Shown here piece after piece: positions 18,333-27,544 of a stretch of 64,000 bases of DNA. Source of the DNA: an uncultured Bacteroidota bacterium (GTDB taxonomy: Bacteria > Bacteroidota > Bacteroidia > Flavobacteriales > Flavobacteriaceae); the NCBI GenBank assembly GCA_902581145.1, contig CACHNE010000003.1:1-64000 (forward strand), written 5' to 3'. The translations under genes were made by a program, and so were the position numbers. The stretch's first letter is position 1. Each line of letters starts with the position of its first letter. Under the pieces are notes generated by a model that worked only from the letters and a program-made list of their open reading frames with translations, was not told where the DNA came from and ran no database searches.

Positions 18333-19088
18333 ATGAGAGTTCTTTACCTATCCATATTATCACTTTGCCTTGTTGTAGTTGCTTGTGAAACTGAATCAAA
18401 TAAGCAAAAGTATGGATATAATATTGAGATAAATCAACAGGTTTTAAGTGACTCATCAATTGTTAAATATTACCAACCATTCAAAAAGAATTTAGAGGAG
18501 TCCCTAATGAATACTCCGATTTCATATTCACCAGAAACATATAAGAAAAATGATGGAGAACTTAATAGTACTTTAAGTAATATGTTTGCTGATGCTACTT
18601 ATGAAATATCAAATCCAGTTTTTAATAAGATGTCAGGCAAAAATATTGATATCGTACTGTTAAATAATGGTGGAATTCGTTCAATTATTTCTAAAGGAAA
18701 TATTAGTGAAAAAACCGCATTTGAGCTAATGCCTTTTGAAAACAGTATAGTTGTTTTGGAATTAAGTGGATTTTCAATAATTAAAATGATTGATTATCTA
18801 AGAAAAGTAAAACTGCAACACCCAATTAGTGGCTTACAAATAACTTTAAATAATGATTACTCTGTAAATGAGGTTAAAATTAATGGTATTAGTATTGAAA
18901 ATGAAAAAAAATATAATGTAGCTACAACAGACTACTTACTTGAAGGTGGTGATAAAATGTATTTTCTAGCAGAAACAACTAAAACCACTGATATTAACTA
19001 CAAAATGAGGGATATCTTAATTGATTATTTTAAAAAATACGATACACTTAAATTAAAATCAGATAACAGATTTATAAGAAAAAAATGA
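18333..19088 (+). CDS. 5'-nucleotidase C-terminal-domain lipoprotein
   Basis: About 251 residues. The lipoprotein signal ends at Cys18 ('LVVVAC'); the remainder is the substrate-binding domain of UshA-type 5'-nucleotidases: 'ELNSTLSNMFADATYEI', 'DIVLLNNGGIRSIISKGNISEKTAFELMPFENSIVVLELSG', 'GLQITLNN' and 'YNVATTDYLLEGGDKM'. It has no metallophosphatase domain; that half is encoded separately just downstream with a 4-bp overlap. The two products presumably form one periplasm-facing nucleotidase. I prefer ATG 18333 over the TTG 12 bp upstream because it begins the signal peptide. Confidence 0.88.
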   Translation: MRVLYLSILSLCLVVVACETESNKQKYGYNIEINQQVLSDSSIVKYYQPFKKNLEESLMNTPISYSPETYKKNDGELNSTLSNMFADATYEISNPVFNKMSGKNIDIVLLNNGGIRSIISKGNISEKTAFELMPFENSIVVLELSGFSIIKMIDYLRKVKLQHPISGLQITLNNDYSVNEVKINGISIENEKKYNVATTDYLLEGGDKMYFLAETTKTTDINYKMRDILIDYFKKYDTLKLKSDNRFIRKK

Positions 19089-19990
19089 ATAGAAAAGCCT
19101 TTTTAAAAAACTCCCTATTTGGAACAGCTGGAATTGGTATAGCTTTGAATAATTTGAGTTGTGATTCAATGAAAAGGATTACGATTCTTCATACAAATGA
19201 CATTCACAGCCATATTGAACCTTTTTCCAAAGACCATTCTGAATTTCCTAATAAAGGAGGATTTGAAAGAAGATCTACTATTATAAATAAAATTAGAAAA
19301 GAGAATCCAAATACGCTTCTTCTAGACGCAGGCGATATTTTCCAAGGTACGCCGTACTTTAACTTTTACGGAGGTGAAATTGAGTTCAAGTTAATGAGCA
19401 TGTTAAAATATGATGCTGTAACCATAGGAAATCATGATTTTGATAACGGCATTGACGGCTTGGAGAAGCAATTACCTAACGCAAAATTTGATATAATTTC
19501 CTCTAATTATGATTTTACAAATACAGTTTTAGGTTCAAAAATTAATGATTATAAAATTTATAATAAATCAGGAATTAAAATAGGAGTTTTTGGATTAGGA
19601 ATTGAACTAGAAGGGCTTGTTTCAAAAGAATTATATAAAGAGACCAAATATTTAGATCCTATTGAAATAGCTAATGATACCACTAAAAAATTAAAAGAAA
19701 CAGAAAACTGTGACTTAGTTATCTGTCTTTCTCATTTAGGTTATAAATATGAAAAATTTCCCAACAGAATATGTGATGTGAATCTTGCAAAAGAAACAAA
19801 AGATATAGACTTAATTATAGGAGGACACACGCATACATTTATGAATGAACCATTAATCACCTACAATAAAGCTGGTAAAAAAGTATTAATAAATCAGGCA
19901 GGTTGTTTTGGTCTTTATCTTGGAAGAATTGATTTCTTATTTGATAGCAATAACAATAAGATATTTAATTCAAATCTTCTGATGATTTAA
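19085..19990 (+). CDS. Metallophosphatase (UshA-type N-terminal half) lipoprotein
   Basis: A 301-residue calcineurin-like phosphoesterase with metal-site motifs in order: 'TILHTNDIHSH', 'LLDAGDIFQG', 'TIGNHDFDNG', 'ICLSHLGY' and 'IIGGHTHT'. The N-terminus 'MNRKAFLKNSLFGTAGIGIALNNLSC' resembles a Tat-type lipoprotein signal, with R-K rather than R-R and Cys26 as the likely lipidation site. It ends where the 5'-nucleotidase substrate domain would start, and that domain is the preceding gene. Overlap with that gene indicates coupled expression. Confidence 0.9.
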   Translation: MNRKAFLKNSLFGTAGIGIALNNLSCDSMKRITILHTNDIHSHIEPFSKDHSEFPNKGGFERRSTIINKIRKENPNTLLLDAGDIFQGTPYFNFYGGEIEFKLMSMLKYDAVTIGNHDFDNGIDGLEKQLPNAKFDIISSNYDFTNTVLGSKINDYKIYNKSGIKIGVFGLGIELEGLVSKELYKETKYLDPIEIANDTTKKLKETENCDLVICLSHLGYKYEKFPNRICDVNLAKETKDIDLIIGGHTHTFMNEPLITYNKAGKKVLINQAGCFGLYLGRIDFLFDSNNNKIFNSNLLMI

Positions 19991-19991
19991 A

Positions 19992-20216
19992 CTATTTCCC
20001 GTTTTGAATTGGATTTGAATCTGGCATTATCTTGTTAAGAATAGTATACACTGGGCAAAACTTAGTAAAAGGGCTTAATATCTGTAATACTGCAACTCCT
20101 ACCGCAACCCATATCCAGTCTAAACCAAATTGATTTGCAAGTGCGATTGATGCTAGATATAATAGTCCAACTATTCCATCATGTACTCTAACTTTAATAA
20201 TATCTCTTTGTTCCAT
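19992..20216 (-). CDS. DUF2892 small membrane protein
   Basis: A 74-residue protein. 'VHDGIVGLLYLASIALANQFGLDWIWVAVGVAVLQILSPFTKFCPVYTILNKI' gives two membrane helices and the conserved 'FCPVY.il' ending of DUF2892 (YgaP-like transmembrane domain). In some bacteria this domain is fused to a rhodanese; here it stands alone. Function unknown. It ends 1 bp after the convergent metallophosphatase and lies downstream of ligA on the same strand. Confidence 0.82.
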   Translation of the reverse strand: MEQRDIIKVRVHDGIVGLLYLASIALANQFGLDWIWVAVGVAVLQILSPFTKFCPVYTILNKIMPDSNPIQNGK

Positions 20217-20245
20217 AGTAGTTTATTTAATTAATAGTTAATATT

Positions 20246-22252
20246 CTAAAATAATAAATTCTGTCCAGAAATTAAATTTGTTAGTTCAGTTTCAGAAATT
20301 ATTTTAATGTTAAGTTTTTCAGCCTTTTCTTTTTTACTTGGACCCATATTTGACCCAGCTACCAAGAAGGAAGTTTTTGATGAAATTGAAGATGAAACTT
20401 TACCTCCATTAGTTTCTATTAGTTTTTTAATTTCATCTCTTGAAAAATTCGAGAAAACACCTGAAACTACAAAGGATTTACCCAAAAGTATCGTAGAAAC
20501 ATTTTTAGCCGAATCATCAATTTCAAATTGAATGTTATGATTCTTTAGAGAATTAATTATCCCAATGTTTTGTTCGTTTTGAGAAAATTCGATTATACTT
20601 TTTGCTATTTTCTCACCTATTTCGTCAACTGAAATCAACTCGTCAAAATCAGAATTTAAAATATTATCAATGTTTTCAAAATGCTTTGCCAATTTTTTTG
20701 CGACAGTTTCACCAACATATCTTATCCCTAACCCATACAATACTCTTTCAAAAGGGATATTTTTAGAATCTAAGATTCCATTGATTAAGTTATTTGCACT
20801 TTTTTCAGCCATTCTTTCTAAACTTACAATCTGATCAAACCTCAAATCATATAAATCAGAATAGTTATTGATAAGCCCATTATTCACCAGTAAAGCAACG
20901 GTCTCTTGACCTAATCCTTCTATATCTAAGGCTTTTCTGGAGATATAATGTTGTATTCTTCCAATTATTTGTGGTTTGCATCCATTATAGTTTAGACAAT
21001 AATGATTCGCCTCGCCTTCTAATCTTTGAAGTTTAGACCCACATTCCGGGCAAAACTCTGGAAATCCAAATTTCTTAGAGTCAAACGCTCTTTTAGTCTT
21101 ATCGACATTAGTGATTTTTGGTATTATATCCCCGCCTTTTTCTACATACACAAAATCTCCGACTCTGATATCCATACTCTCGATAAAGTCTGCATTGTGT
21201 AATGATGCTCTTTTTACTATTGTACCAGCAAGGTTAACGGGCTCTAAATTTGCTACAGGTGTTATTGAACCTGTTCTTCCAACTTGAAAAGAAATACTAT
21301 TTAATCTAGTGCCAGTATTTTCAGGCTTAAATTTATAGGCCATTGCCCATCTTGGAAATTTGGATGTAAAACCGAGAACTTCCCTCTGATAAAAATCATT
21401 TACTTTCAATACAACCCCATCTATTTCAAATGGTAATTCAGATCTATTTTTTTCCCAGTGCTGTATGAATTCAAATATTTTCTCGAGTGAGGTACTATGC
21501 TTATAAGTTTTATAAATATTAAATCCATAAGATTTTGCGTTCTTCAGGAATTCTATATGATTATTAAACATATTTGAATCTTCAACTGAGTATAAAAGAC
21601 ACTCTAATGGTCTTTTTGAAACTTCTTTACTGTCTTGAAGTTTTAAACTTCCTGAAGCGGTATTTCTGGGATTTTTGAATGGTTCTTCTCCATTTTCAAC
21701 ACGTGATAAATTAAGCTGATTAAACCCTGAAATAGGCATGACAATCTCTCCCCTTGCCTCAAATTCACCCTTAAAGTCACCTCTAAGTTTTAATGGTACA
21801 GTTGGAATTGTTTTTACATTATTTGTAACATCATCACCTTTTACACCATCTCCTCTTGTAACTGCTCTTACAAGTTCTCCGTCTTTATAAGTCAAATTAA
21901 TTGAAACACCATCAAATTTTAACTCACATGTATATTCTAATGGAGTGTCTATTATCTTTTTTATTCTTTTTTCCCATTCTTTTAAGTCCTCTAGAGAATA
22001 TGAATTATCAAGAGAGTACATAGGGGTACTATGTACAGAAGTGATAAATGACTTGGTGACACTACCACCTACTCGTTGAGTTGGTGAATTAACATCAAAA
22101 TATTCGGGATTTTCATTTTCTAAATGCTCTAACTCTTTTAACATCATATCAAAATCATAATCTGATATTAAAGGATCATCAAGAACATAATATCTATAGT
22201 TATGGTCGTGAAGTTTTTTTCTTAGACTAAAAATTTTTTCTGATATATTCAT
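20246..22252 (-). CDS. ligA: NAD+-dependent DNA ligase LigA
   Basis: A 668-residue protein with all LigA domains: Ia domain at the N-terminus, adenylation site 'CELKFDGVSINLTY' (KxDG lysine), 'TRGDGVKGDDVTNNVKTI', OB fold, a four-Cys zinc site in 'FCPECGSKL' and 'HYCLNYNGC', helix-hairpin-helix repeats, and a C-terminal BRCT domain from about 590 ('GKSFVVSGVFSNFSRDEIKKLIE'). It seals nicks in replication and repair using NAD+. Length is normal and no key residue is missing. Confidence 0.96.
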   Translation of the reverse strand: MNISEKIFSLRKKLHDHNYRYYVLDDPLISDYDFDMMLKELEHLENENPEYFDVNSPTQRVGGSVTKSFITSVHSTPMYSLDNSYSLEDLKEWEKRIKKIIDTPLEYTCELKFDGVSINLTYKDGELVRAVTRGDGVKGDDVTNNVKTIPTVPLKLRGDFKGEFEARGEIVMPISGFNQLNLSRVENGEEPFKNPRNTASGSLKLQDSKEVSKRPLECLLYSVEDSNMFNNHIEFLKNAKSYGFNIYKTYKHSTSLEKIFEFIQHWEKNRSELPFEIDGVVLKVNDFYQREVLGFTSKFPRWAMAYKFKPENTGTRLNSISFQVGRTGSITPVANLEPVNLAGTIVKRASLHNADFIESMDIRVGDFVYVEKGGDIIPKITNVDKTKRAFDSKKFGFPEFCPECGSKLQRLEGEANHYCLNYNGCKPQIIGRIQHYISRKALDIEGLGQETVALLVNNGLINNYSDLYDLRFDQIVSLERMAEKSANNLINGILDSKNIPFERVLYGLGIRYVGETVAKKLAKHFENIDNILNSDFDELISVDEIGEKIAKSIIEFSQNEQNIGIINSLKNHNIQFEIDDSAKNVSTILLGKSFVVSGVFSNFSRDEIKKLIETNGGKVSSSISSKTSFLVAGSNMGPSKKEKAEKLNIKIISETELTNLISGQNLLF

Positions 22253-22311
22253 TACATTTATCTAGTTACACCGTAACAAAAAAACTACTCTAAGATAGTA
22301 AATTGAAGCTC

Positions 22312-23889
22312 ATGAATACGCTTAAAATAATTGTTTTTTTTATATTTTTTTCCCATATAAATACACTTTTTTCTCAAAAAAATAACATTATTCCAACACC
22401 TGTTGAACAAACCATTAAAAGTGGCTACATGGAAATAGAAAATAGTCCAGAAATAATAGCTGACTTCGAACTTAATTCAGCTGCAACACTATTTAAAGAT
22501 GCAGTAAAAAAACTTGAATTAGCTAATGATAAACAAACAAAAAATAGAATAATATTTTCTTTGAACAAAAAGTTAAAATATGAAGAGTATATTCTTAAGA
22601 TTAATTCAGACAAAATCACTATTGAAGCTTCAACCAAAACTGGTGCAATCTACGGCTTCCAATCATTAAATCAACTAATGAATATTAATTTTAAGAATGA
22701 AGTTATCAAACTGCAAAATCAAGTAATAAAAGACTCACCTAAATTCAAATATCGAGGGATGCATCTGGATGTTGGAAGACATATGTATCCTGTCGATTTT
22801 ATTAAGAAATACATAGACGGATTGGCTATGCTTAAATTCAATAATTTCCATTGGCATTTAACTGAAGATCAGGGTTGGAGAATTGAAATTGAAAAGTATC
22901 CAGAGCTTAATAACGTCGGTTCATTCAGAGATTCCACTTTAATTGGCCATTATACTGATAAACCATGGCAATTTGATAAAACCAGATATGGAGGTTTTTA
23001 TACAAAAAAAGAAATTAAAGAAGTTGTTAGATATGCTGAAGACAGAGGAATTAATGTTATTCCAGAGATTGAAATGCCTGGTCATTCACAAGCTGCCGTA
23101 TCCTCCTATCCAGAATTAGGATGTACCGGTGAACAAGTTGGTGTTGCTCCTCTTTGGGGTGTCTTTAAGGAGATTTATTGCAGTAAAAATGAAACTTTTG
23201 ATTTTTTAGAGGACATAATTGATGAAGTAGTTGAACTTTTTCCAGGAAAATACATACATATTGGTGGCGATGAAGCTCCTAAAACTAATTGGAAAGCATG
23301 TGGAAATTGTCAAGATGTGATAAAACGTGAAGGATTAAAAGATGAACATGAGTTGCAGAGCTATTTTATCACTCGCATGGAGCAATACATCAACTCTAAA
23401 GGAAAACAAATCATTGGTTGGGATGAAATTTTAGAAGGTGGTCTAGCACCGAATGCAACCGTCATGTCATGGAGGGGTATTTCAGGTGGCCTTGAGGCTG
23501 CAAAGATGAATCATGAAGTCATTATGACACCAAATGCAACTTGCTATCTTGACCATTATCAAGCCAAAGACACTACAAATGAGCCCTTAGCAATTGGCGG
23601 CTATACCCCTATTGAGGAAATTTATAATTACGAACCAATTCCAGATGAATTAGACGAGTCTCTACACAAATATATTATAGGAGCTCAGGGAAATGTTTGG
23701 ACAGAATACATGAAAACAAGCGATCATGTTGAGTATATGGTTTTTCCTAGAATATTTGCCTTATCAGAAGTTGTATGGGCAGAAAACAAACCTTCTTTTG
23801 AAGAGTTTGAAAAGAAAGTAATTGACGTTTATCCAATACTTGATAAAATGGATGTTAATTATTCGAAACATCTTGAAAGATTAGAATAA
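22312..23889 (+). CDS. GH20 beta-N-acetylhexosaminidase
   Basis: About 525 residues with a signal peptide ('FFIFFSHINTLFS'). An N-terminal GH20b-like domain (about 25-145) precedes the TIM barrel: 'YRGMHLDVGRHMYPVDFIKKYIDGLAMLKFN', 'HWHLTEDQGWRIEIEKYP', 'PEIEMPGHSQAA' and the catalytic Asp320-Glu321 pair in 'HIGGDEAPKTNW'. It removes terminal GlcNAc/GalNAc from chitin oligomers, glycans or muropeptides, probably in the periplasm. I start it at ATG 22312 rather than the upstream TTG. cutC follows with a 1-bp overlap. Confidence 0.94.
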   Translation: MNTLKIIVFFIFFSHINTLFSQKNNIIPTPVEQTIKSGYMEIENSPEIIADFELNSAATLFKDAVKKLELANDKQTKNRIIFSLNKKLKYEEYILKINSDKITIEASTKTGAIYGFQSLNQLMNINFKNEVIKLQNQVIKDSPKFKYRGMHLDVGRHMYPVDFIKKYIDGLAMLKFNNFHWHLTEDQGWRIEIEKYPELNNVGSFRDSTLIGHYTDKPWQFDKTRYGGFYTKKEIKEVVRYAEDRGINVIPEIEMPGHSQAAVSSYPELGCTGEQVGVAPLWGVFKEIYCSKNETFDFLEDIIDEVVELFPGKYIHIGGDEAPKTNWKACGNCQDVIKREGLKDEHELQSYFITRMEQYINSKGKQIIGWDEILEGGLAPNATVMSWRGISGGLEAAKMNHEVIMTPNATCYLDHYQAKDTTNEPLAIGGYTPIEEIYNYEPIPDELDESLHKYIIGAQGNVWTEYMKTSDHVEYMVFPRIFALSEVVWAENKPSFEEFEKKVIDVYPILDKMDVNYSKHLERLE

Positions 23890-24512
23890 TGATAATTGAA
23901 GTTTGTGCAGAATCATACGAATATGCCTTGAGGGCTGAAAAAGCTGGAGCAAATCGGATTGAGCTTTGTAAAGATTTACATTTAGATGGACTGACACCTG
24001 AATATAATGCAGCAAAAAATGTAATTGACATATTAAATATTCCTGTATTTATCTTAATTAGACCCAGAGCAGGTGATTTTATCTATTCTGATGAAGAATT
24101 TGAGTTAATGAAGCAGGATATTGTCAAATTCAAAGAAATGGGGTGTAAAGGCATTGTTTCAGGTGTTTTAAATGATGATAGTTCGATAGATATCGAAAGA
24201 ACAAAAGAGCTAATTGAATTATCTGAACCATTGGAATTTACATTCCATAGAGCATTCGATGTTGTTTCAGATCCTTTAAACGAAATTGAAAATCTTATAG
24301 AAATTGGAGTTACTAGAATTTTAACTTCTGGTCAAAAAAATAAAGCAATTGAAGGTCTAAAGTTGCTTAAACAATTAAATGTTATTTCAAAAAACAGAAT
24401 TATAATAATGCCAGGAGGAGGAATAAAAAAGAATGATATTAATCGAATGTCATTTTTTAAGGAAATTCACGGCACATTCCATAATAAATTAAAGGATAAA
24501 ATTGAAATCTGA
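23889..24512 (+). CDS. cutC: CutC family protein
   Basis: A 207-residue TIM-barrel protein opening with the family signature 'IEVCAESYEYALRAEKAGANRIELCKDLHLDGLTPE', then 'IRPRAGDFIYSDEEF', 'ITFHRAFDV'-like 'FTFHRAFDVVSDP', 'ILTSGQKNKAIEG' and 'MPGGGIKKNDI'. It is named for copper homeostasis, but the biochemical role is disputed. It is shorter than the E. coli protein (248), mostly at the C-terminus. The pairing with a GH20 gene suggests a possible link to sugar metabolism; this is inference. Confidence 0.88.
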   Translation: MIIEVCAESYEYALRAEKAGANRIELCKDLHLDGLTPEYNAAKNVIDILNIPVFILIRPRAGDFIYSDEEFELMKQDIVKFKEMGCKGIVSGVLNDDSSIDIERTKELIELSEPLEFTFHRAFDVVSDPLNEIENLIEIGVTRILTSGQKNKAIEGLKLLKQLNVISKNRIIIMPGGGIKKNDINRMSFFKEIHGTFHNKLKDKIEI

Positions 24513-24607
24513 CTAGAGTTTCCAAATTTTGTCAAATGCCAAAGTCCCCATATTTTTTTGTCTATTCGCTATTTCTTCTTTATTTAAAATCTAACTTATC
24601 TTTCATT

Positions 24608-25444
24608 CTATTTTTTTAATAATATAAATCTATAATTGTTTTCAAAATCCTTAATATATGAAATATTTTCATCATCTATTTTTTCAAGAATTTGATTGAA
24701 TTCTTTTTTTAAACTGGAATTGATTTCTAAACAAAGCATTCCGTTCAATTTTAAATTTTTAAAATAAATATTTAAAATTCTGTTATAGAAAATCAATGGA
24801 TTTTCGTCACTCACAAACAATGCGAGATGTGGCTCAAAATCTAATACATTTCGCTTCATTATAGGCTTTTCAGATTCTAATACATAAGGTGGGTTTGAAA
24901 CAATAACATCATATTTTTTTTCAGATTTATATTCAAAAATATCTGCATGAATAAATTCGATATTCACATTGTTCATTTTTGCATTTTCTTTAGCAATCTC
25001 AAGTACATCACTTGAAATATCAAGTGCAGTAACTTTTGCATTAGGTAGATTTTTAGCAAGGCTGATTGCAATGCAACCACTCCCCGTCCCTATATCCAGA
25101 ATTTCTTTTCCATCCAAATTTTCTTTAAGCATTAATCTCACTAATTCTTCAGTCTCTGGTCTTGGAATCAAAACTGAACTATTGATCTTAAATTCCAAGT
25201 CCATGAAACTTGTCTTTCCTAAAACATATTGTATCGGCTCTTGAGTTTTTAATCTTTCTAATGCACTTAAAAAACGTGTTTGATTTGATTCATCTAAATC
25301 AATCTCATCTGCCAAAAGGATTTTTGATCTTGGAATTTTTAAGTAATCCTCTGAAAGTAAATTAAAAATGGAATTCAGCTCATCCATTTCATAAATTGAC
25401 GAAAGCTCCGAAATCATTTTTAATTTAAAATCTTGTAAGGTCAT
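24608..25444 (-). CDS. prmC: Peptide chain release factor N5-glutamine methyltransferase
   Basis: A 278-residue protein. An N-terminal helical RF-binding domain is followed by 'EPIQYVLGKTSFMDLEFKINSSVLIPRPETEELV', the SAM motif 'ILDIGTGSGCIAISLAKNLP' and the catalytic 'IVSNPPYV'. It methylates the GGQ glutamine of RF1 and RF2. The ATG overlaps the stop of the upstream GNAT gene (ATGA). The 96-bp gap to the convergent cutC contains no clear terminator or gene. Confidence 0.94.
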   Translation of the reverse strand: MTLQDFKLKMISELSSIYEMDELNSIFNLLSEDYLKIPRSKILLADEIDLDESNQTRFLSALERLKTQEPIQYVLGKTSFMDLEFKINSSVLIPRPETEELVRLMLKENLDGKEILDIGTGSGCIAISLAKNLPNAKVTALDISSDVLEIAKENAKMNNVNIEFIHADIFEYKSEKKYDVIVSNPPYVLESEKPIMKRNVLDFEPHLALFVSDENPLIFYNRILNIYFKNLKLNGMLCLEINSSLKKEFNQILEKIDDENISYIKDFENNYRFILLKK

Positions 25445-25938
25445 TGCAGCTTCTTAGTCATATGTACATCACAATTGTGATGACAAGTATCACCCATTGG
25501 TCCGTTTAAATTTTCAAAACCAAATATTTTATATAAATGGTGAGATGTTTTTAACGCAGAAGTAGACTCTAAATAACACACATCATATTTAACCTCTTTC
25601 GCAAAATCTAAACATAATTTTAAAAGATACTTTCCTAATCCTTTTCCTCTCAATGATTTATGGAAATAAAACTTTTGCAGTTCACATATATTTTGATCTG
25701 TGCCATTGAGCTGTTTAATTCCACAACCACCCAAAATACATCCCTCCTTTTCAACTACATAATATGTAGATCTTGAATCTTGGTATGCCTCATACATACT
25801 TAAGGTGTCTTTATCGGCATATGCTGTTCCAACTAATGGTAATCCTAATTCGTAAAACACCCCTTTTATAACGCCACATACTTGTTCGTTATCACTCTTC
25901 TCAATAACCCTAATATTATATCCATTATATTGAAGCAT
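25441..25938 (-). CDS. GNAT-family N-acetyltransferase
   Basis: A 165-residue single-domain acetyltransferase: 'RVIEKSDNEQVCGVIKGVF' at the N-terminus, 'YVVEKEGCILGGCGIKQL', the acetyl-CoA loop 'KSLRGKGLGKYLLKLCLDFAK' and 'CYLESTSALKTSHHLYKIFGFENL'. The closing 'CHHNCDVHMTKKL' is typical of a subgroup common in Bacteroidota. The substrate is unknown. It overlaps prmC and is divergent from ribD. Confidence 0.87.
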   Translation of the reverse strand: MLQYNGYNIRVIEKSDNEQVCGVIKGVFYELGLPLVGTAYADKDTLSMYEAYQDSRSTYYVVEKEGCILGGCGIKQLNGTDQNICELQKFYFHKSLRGKGLGKYLLKLCLDFAKEVKYDVCYLESTSALKTSHHLYKIFGFENLNGPMGDTCHHNCDVHMTKKLQ

Positions 25939-25945
25939 TTTATAC

Positions 25946-25953
25946 TATTTTTG
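25946..25953 (+). promoter_or_regulatory. -7 element (TATTTTTG) immediately before ribD
   Basis: TATTTTTG matches TAnnTTTG and ends 4 bp before the GTG start of ribD, so transcription would begin at or beside the start codon. No TTG at ideal -33 spacing. The whole divergent gap to the GNAT gene is 19 bp. Confidence 0.42.
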
Positions 25954-25957
25954 TATT

Positions 25958-26980
25958 GTGAATATACACGAAAAATATATTAGTAGATGCATTGAGCTAG
26001 GTAAATTAGGGATAGGAAATACTTATCCAAATCCAAGTGTTGGTTCTTGTCTAGTGGTTGATGATAAAATAATTGGTGAAGGCTACACATCCAAGGCTGG
26101 CGGAAATCATGCAGAGGTCAATGCTATTAATTCTGTTGAAGACAAATCATTATTGAAACTATCTACAATATATGTGACACTGGAACCATGTTGTCATCAC
26201 GGAAAAACACCACCATGTGTAGATAAAATTATAGCTTGTGGAATTAAAAAAGTTGTTATTGGAATTAAAGATCCTAACCCACTTGTCTGTGGAAAAGGAA
26301 TTGAAAGACTAAAAGAAAATGGAGTCGAAGTAATCTCTGGGGTTTTAAAAAACGAGTGTATTGAACATCACAAAAGATTCCTAAGCTACATTATAAATAA
26401 GAGACCGTATATAATTCTAAAGTGGGCTGAAACTGCTGACGGGTTTATTGCTCCCATTGAAAAAAATATAAACGAACCCTTTTGGATTTCAAATACAAAA
26501 TCCAGACAACTGGTTCACAAATGGCGCAGTGAAGAACAAGCTATTTTAGTTGGTGCAAAAACCATTCGTGAAGACGATCCAAGGTTAACAACAAGAGATT
26601 GGGAAGGAAAAAATTGTGAAATATATATATTGTCAAAAAATGGGTTTAAAAAGGATTATAAAATTTTCAATCAAGAATCAAAAGTAACCACACTAAACAA
26701 TGAGAAAATAGATTTTGAAAAAGACATTGTAAAACAAATGTGTGATAAATTTTATGACGATAAAATTCTTTCAATTATTGTTGAAGGTGGAACTAAAACA
26801 TTAGCAAACTTTATAGATTCTGAAACTTGGGACGAGATGAGAGTTTTTAAAACAAAAGAAAAATTAGGGGATGGAATTAAAGGTCCTAATATAAAACTCG
26901 AAGAATCAAAAAAAATTGAAATTGGAGATAACGAACTTGTGTGTTACGAAAACAAAGGAGTTACTTTTTCCAACATATAA
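25958..26980 (+). CDS. ribD: Bifunctional riboflavin deaminase/reductase RibD
   Basis: A 340-residue fusion. The N-terminal deaminase has the zinc motifs 'NHAEVNAI' (HAE) and 'TLEPCCHHGKTPPC' (PCxxxGxxPPC); the C-terminal reductase begins 'RPYIILKWAETADGFIAP' and has 'HKWRSEEQAILVGAKTIREDDPRLTTR' and 'IIVEGGTKTLANFI'. It performs the second and third steps of riboflavin synthesis. The start codon is GTG at 25958, giving the expected 'MNIHEKYISRCIELG'. The 3' end overlaps the convergent thioesterase gene by 37 bp. Confidence 0.95.
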   Translation: MNIHEKYISRCIELGKLGIGNTYPNPSVGSCLVVDDKIIGEGYTSKAGGNHAEVNAINSVEDKSLLKLSTIYVTLEPCCHHGKTPPCVDKIIACGIKKVVIGIKDPNPLVCGKGIERLKENGVEVISGVLKNECIEHHKRFLSYIINKRPYIILKWAETADGFIAPIEKNINEPFWISNTKSRQLVHKWRSEEQAILVGAKTIREDDPRLTTRDWEGKNCEIYILSKNGFKKDYKIFNQESKVTTLNNEKIDFEKDIVKQMCDKFYDDKILSIIVEGGTKTLANFIDSETWDEMRVFKTKEKLGDGIKGPNIKLEESKKIEIGDNELVCYENKGVTFSNI

Positions 26981-27348
26981 TCTGGACATCTGACGGGTCT
27001 CTTCGTTTCCTTATTTAAGAAAGCTAAAACTGTACTACCTTTAACAACAATTTCATCATTATTTTTTATCGTGTAATTAAAAATTAATCTTGAGGTTGGC
27101 ATATCTGCAAGCTCCACATTGACAACTAAATTATCATCAAAGTATGCTGGTTTTAAATAACTTACATTAAGTTTTGAAACAGGAAGTATAATTCCTGATT
27201 TTTCCATTTCACTATATGAAAAACCTAGGTTAGAAATCCAAGCAATTCGCGCTTCTTCAAAATAATTTACATAACTTCCGTGGTGTACTAAACCCATTTG
27301 GTCTGTTTCACAATAACGTACTTTAATTCGTATAGAAAAATTTTTCAT
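26944..27348 (-). CDS. YbgC/FadM-type acyl-CoA thioesterase
   Basis: A 134-residue hotdog-fold protein with the active-site opening '[28 protein letters not shown]'-like pattern (present as '[29 protein letters not shown]'), in which the Asp of 'ETDQMG' is catalytic. '[19 protein letters not shown]' follows. It hydrolyses short to medium acyl-CoAs; the natural substrate is not predictable. It is convergent with ribD and overlaps it by 37 bp. A DnaA-box-like 9-mer begins at its start codon. Confidence 0.9.
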   Translation of the reverse strand: [134 protein letters not shown]

Positions 27349-27544
27349 TATTCACAAAAAAAACATCAAAAGACTAATAATTTTTCAAAGACTAAAACCT
27401 CCAAAAAAAAAATTTAAAAAACAACCCATTTTAATTTTTTTTTTAAAAAATTTGTTTACATATTTGTTACTCACGTTTTGGTTTTAATATTATTCAATGT
27501 TAAACTAAAATTGGACTAATTTCGAAAATTTAATTTTTATATAA
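27349..27544. other. AT-rich intergenic region upstream of dnaA with one DnaA-box-like site
   Basis: This 196-bp region lies between the divergent thioesterase and dnaA genes and contains long A and T tracts. TTATTCACA, an exact match to TTATNCACA, lies at 27348-27356 beside the thioesterase start. A poor promoter-like TAATTTCG occurs at 27517-27524. A single box is not enough to call an origin; it could serve dnaA autoregulation. No small gene or RNA seen. Confidence 0.4.

Noticed and set aside
24513..24607. Possible small gene or terminator between cutC and prmC
   Set aside because: No convincing hairpin with T run and no start plus frame of useful length.
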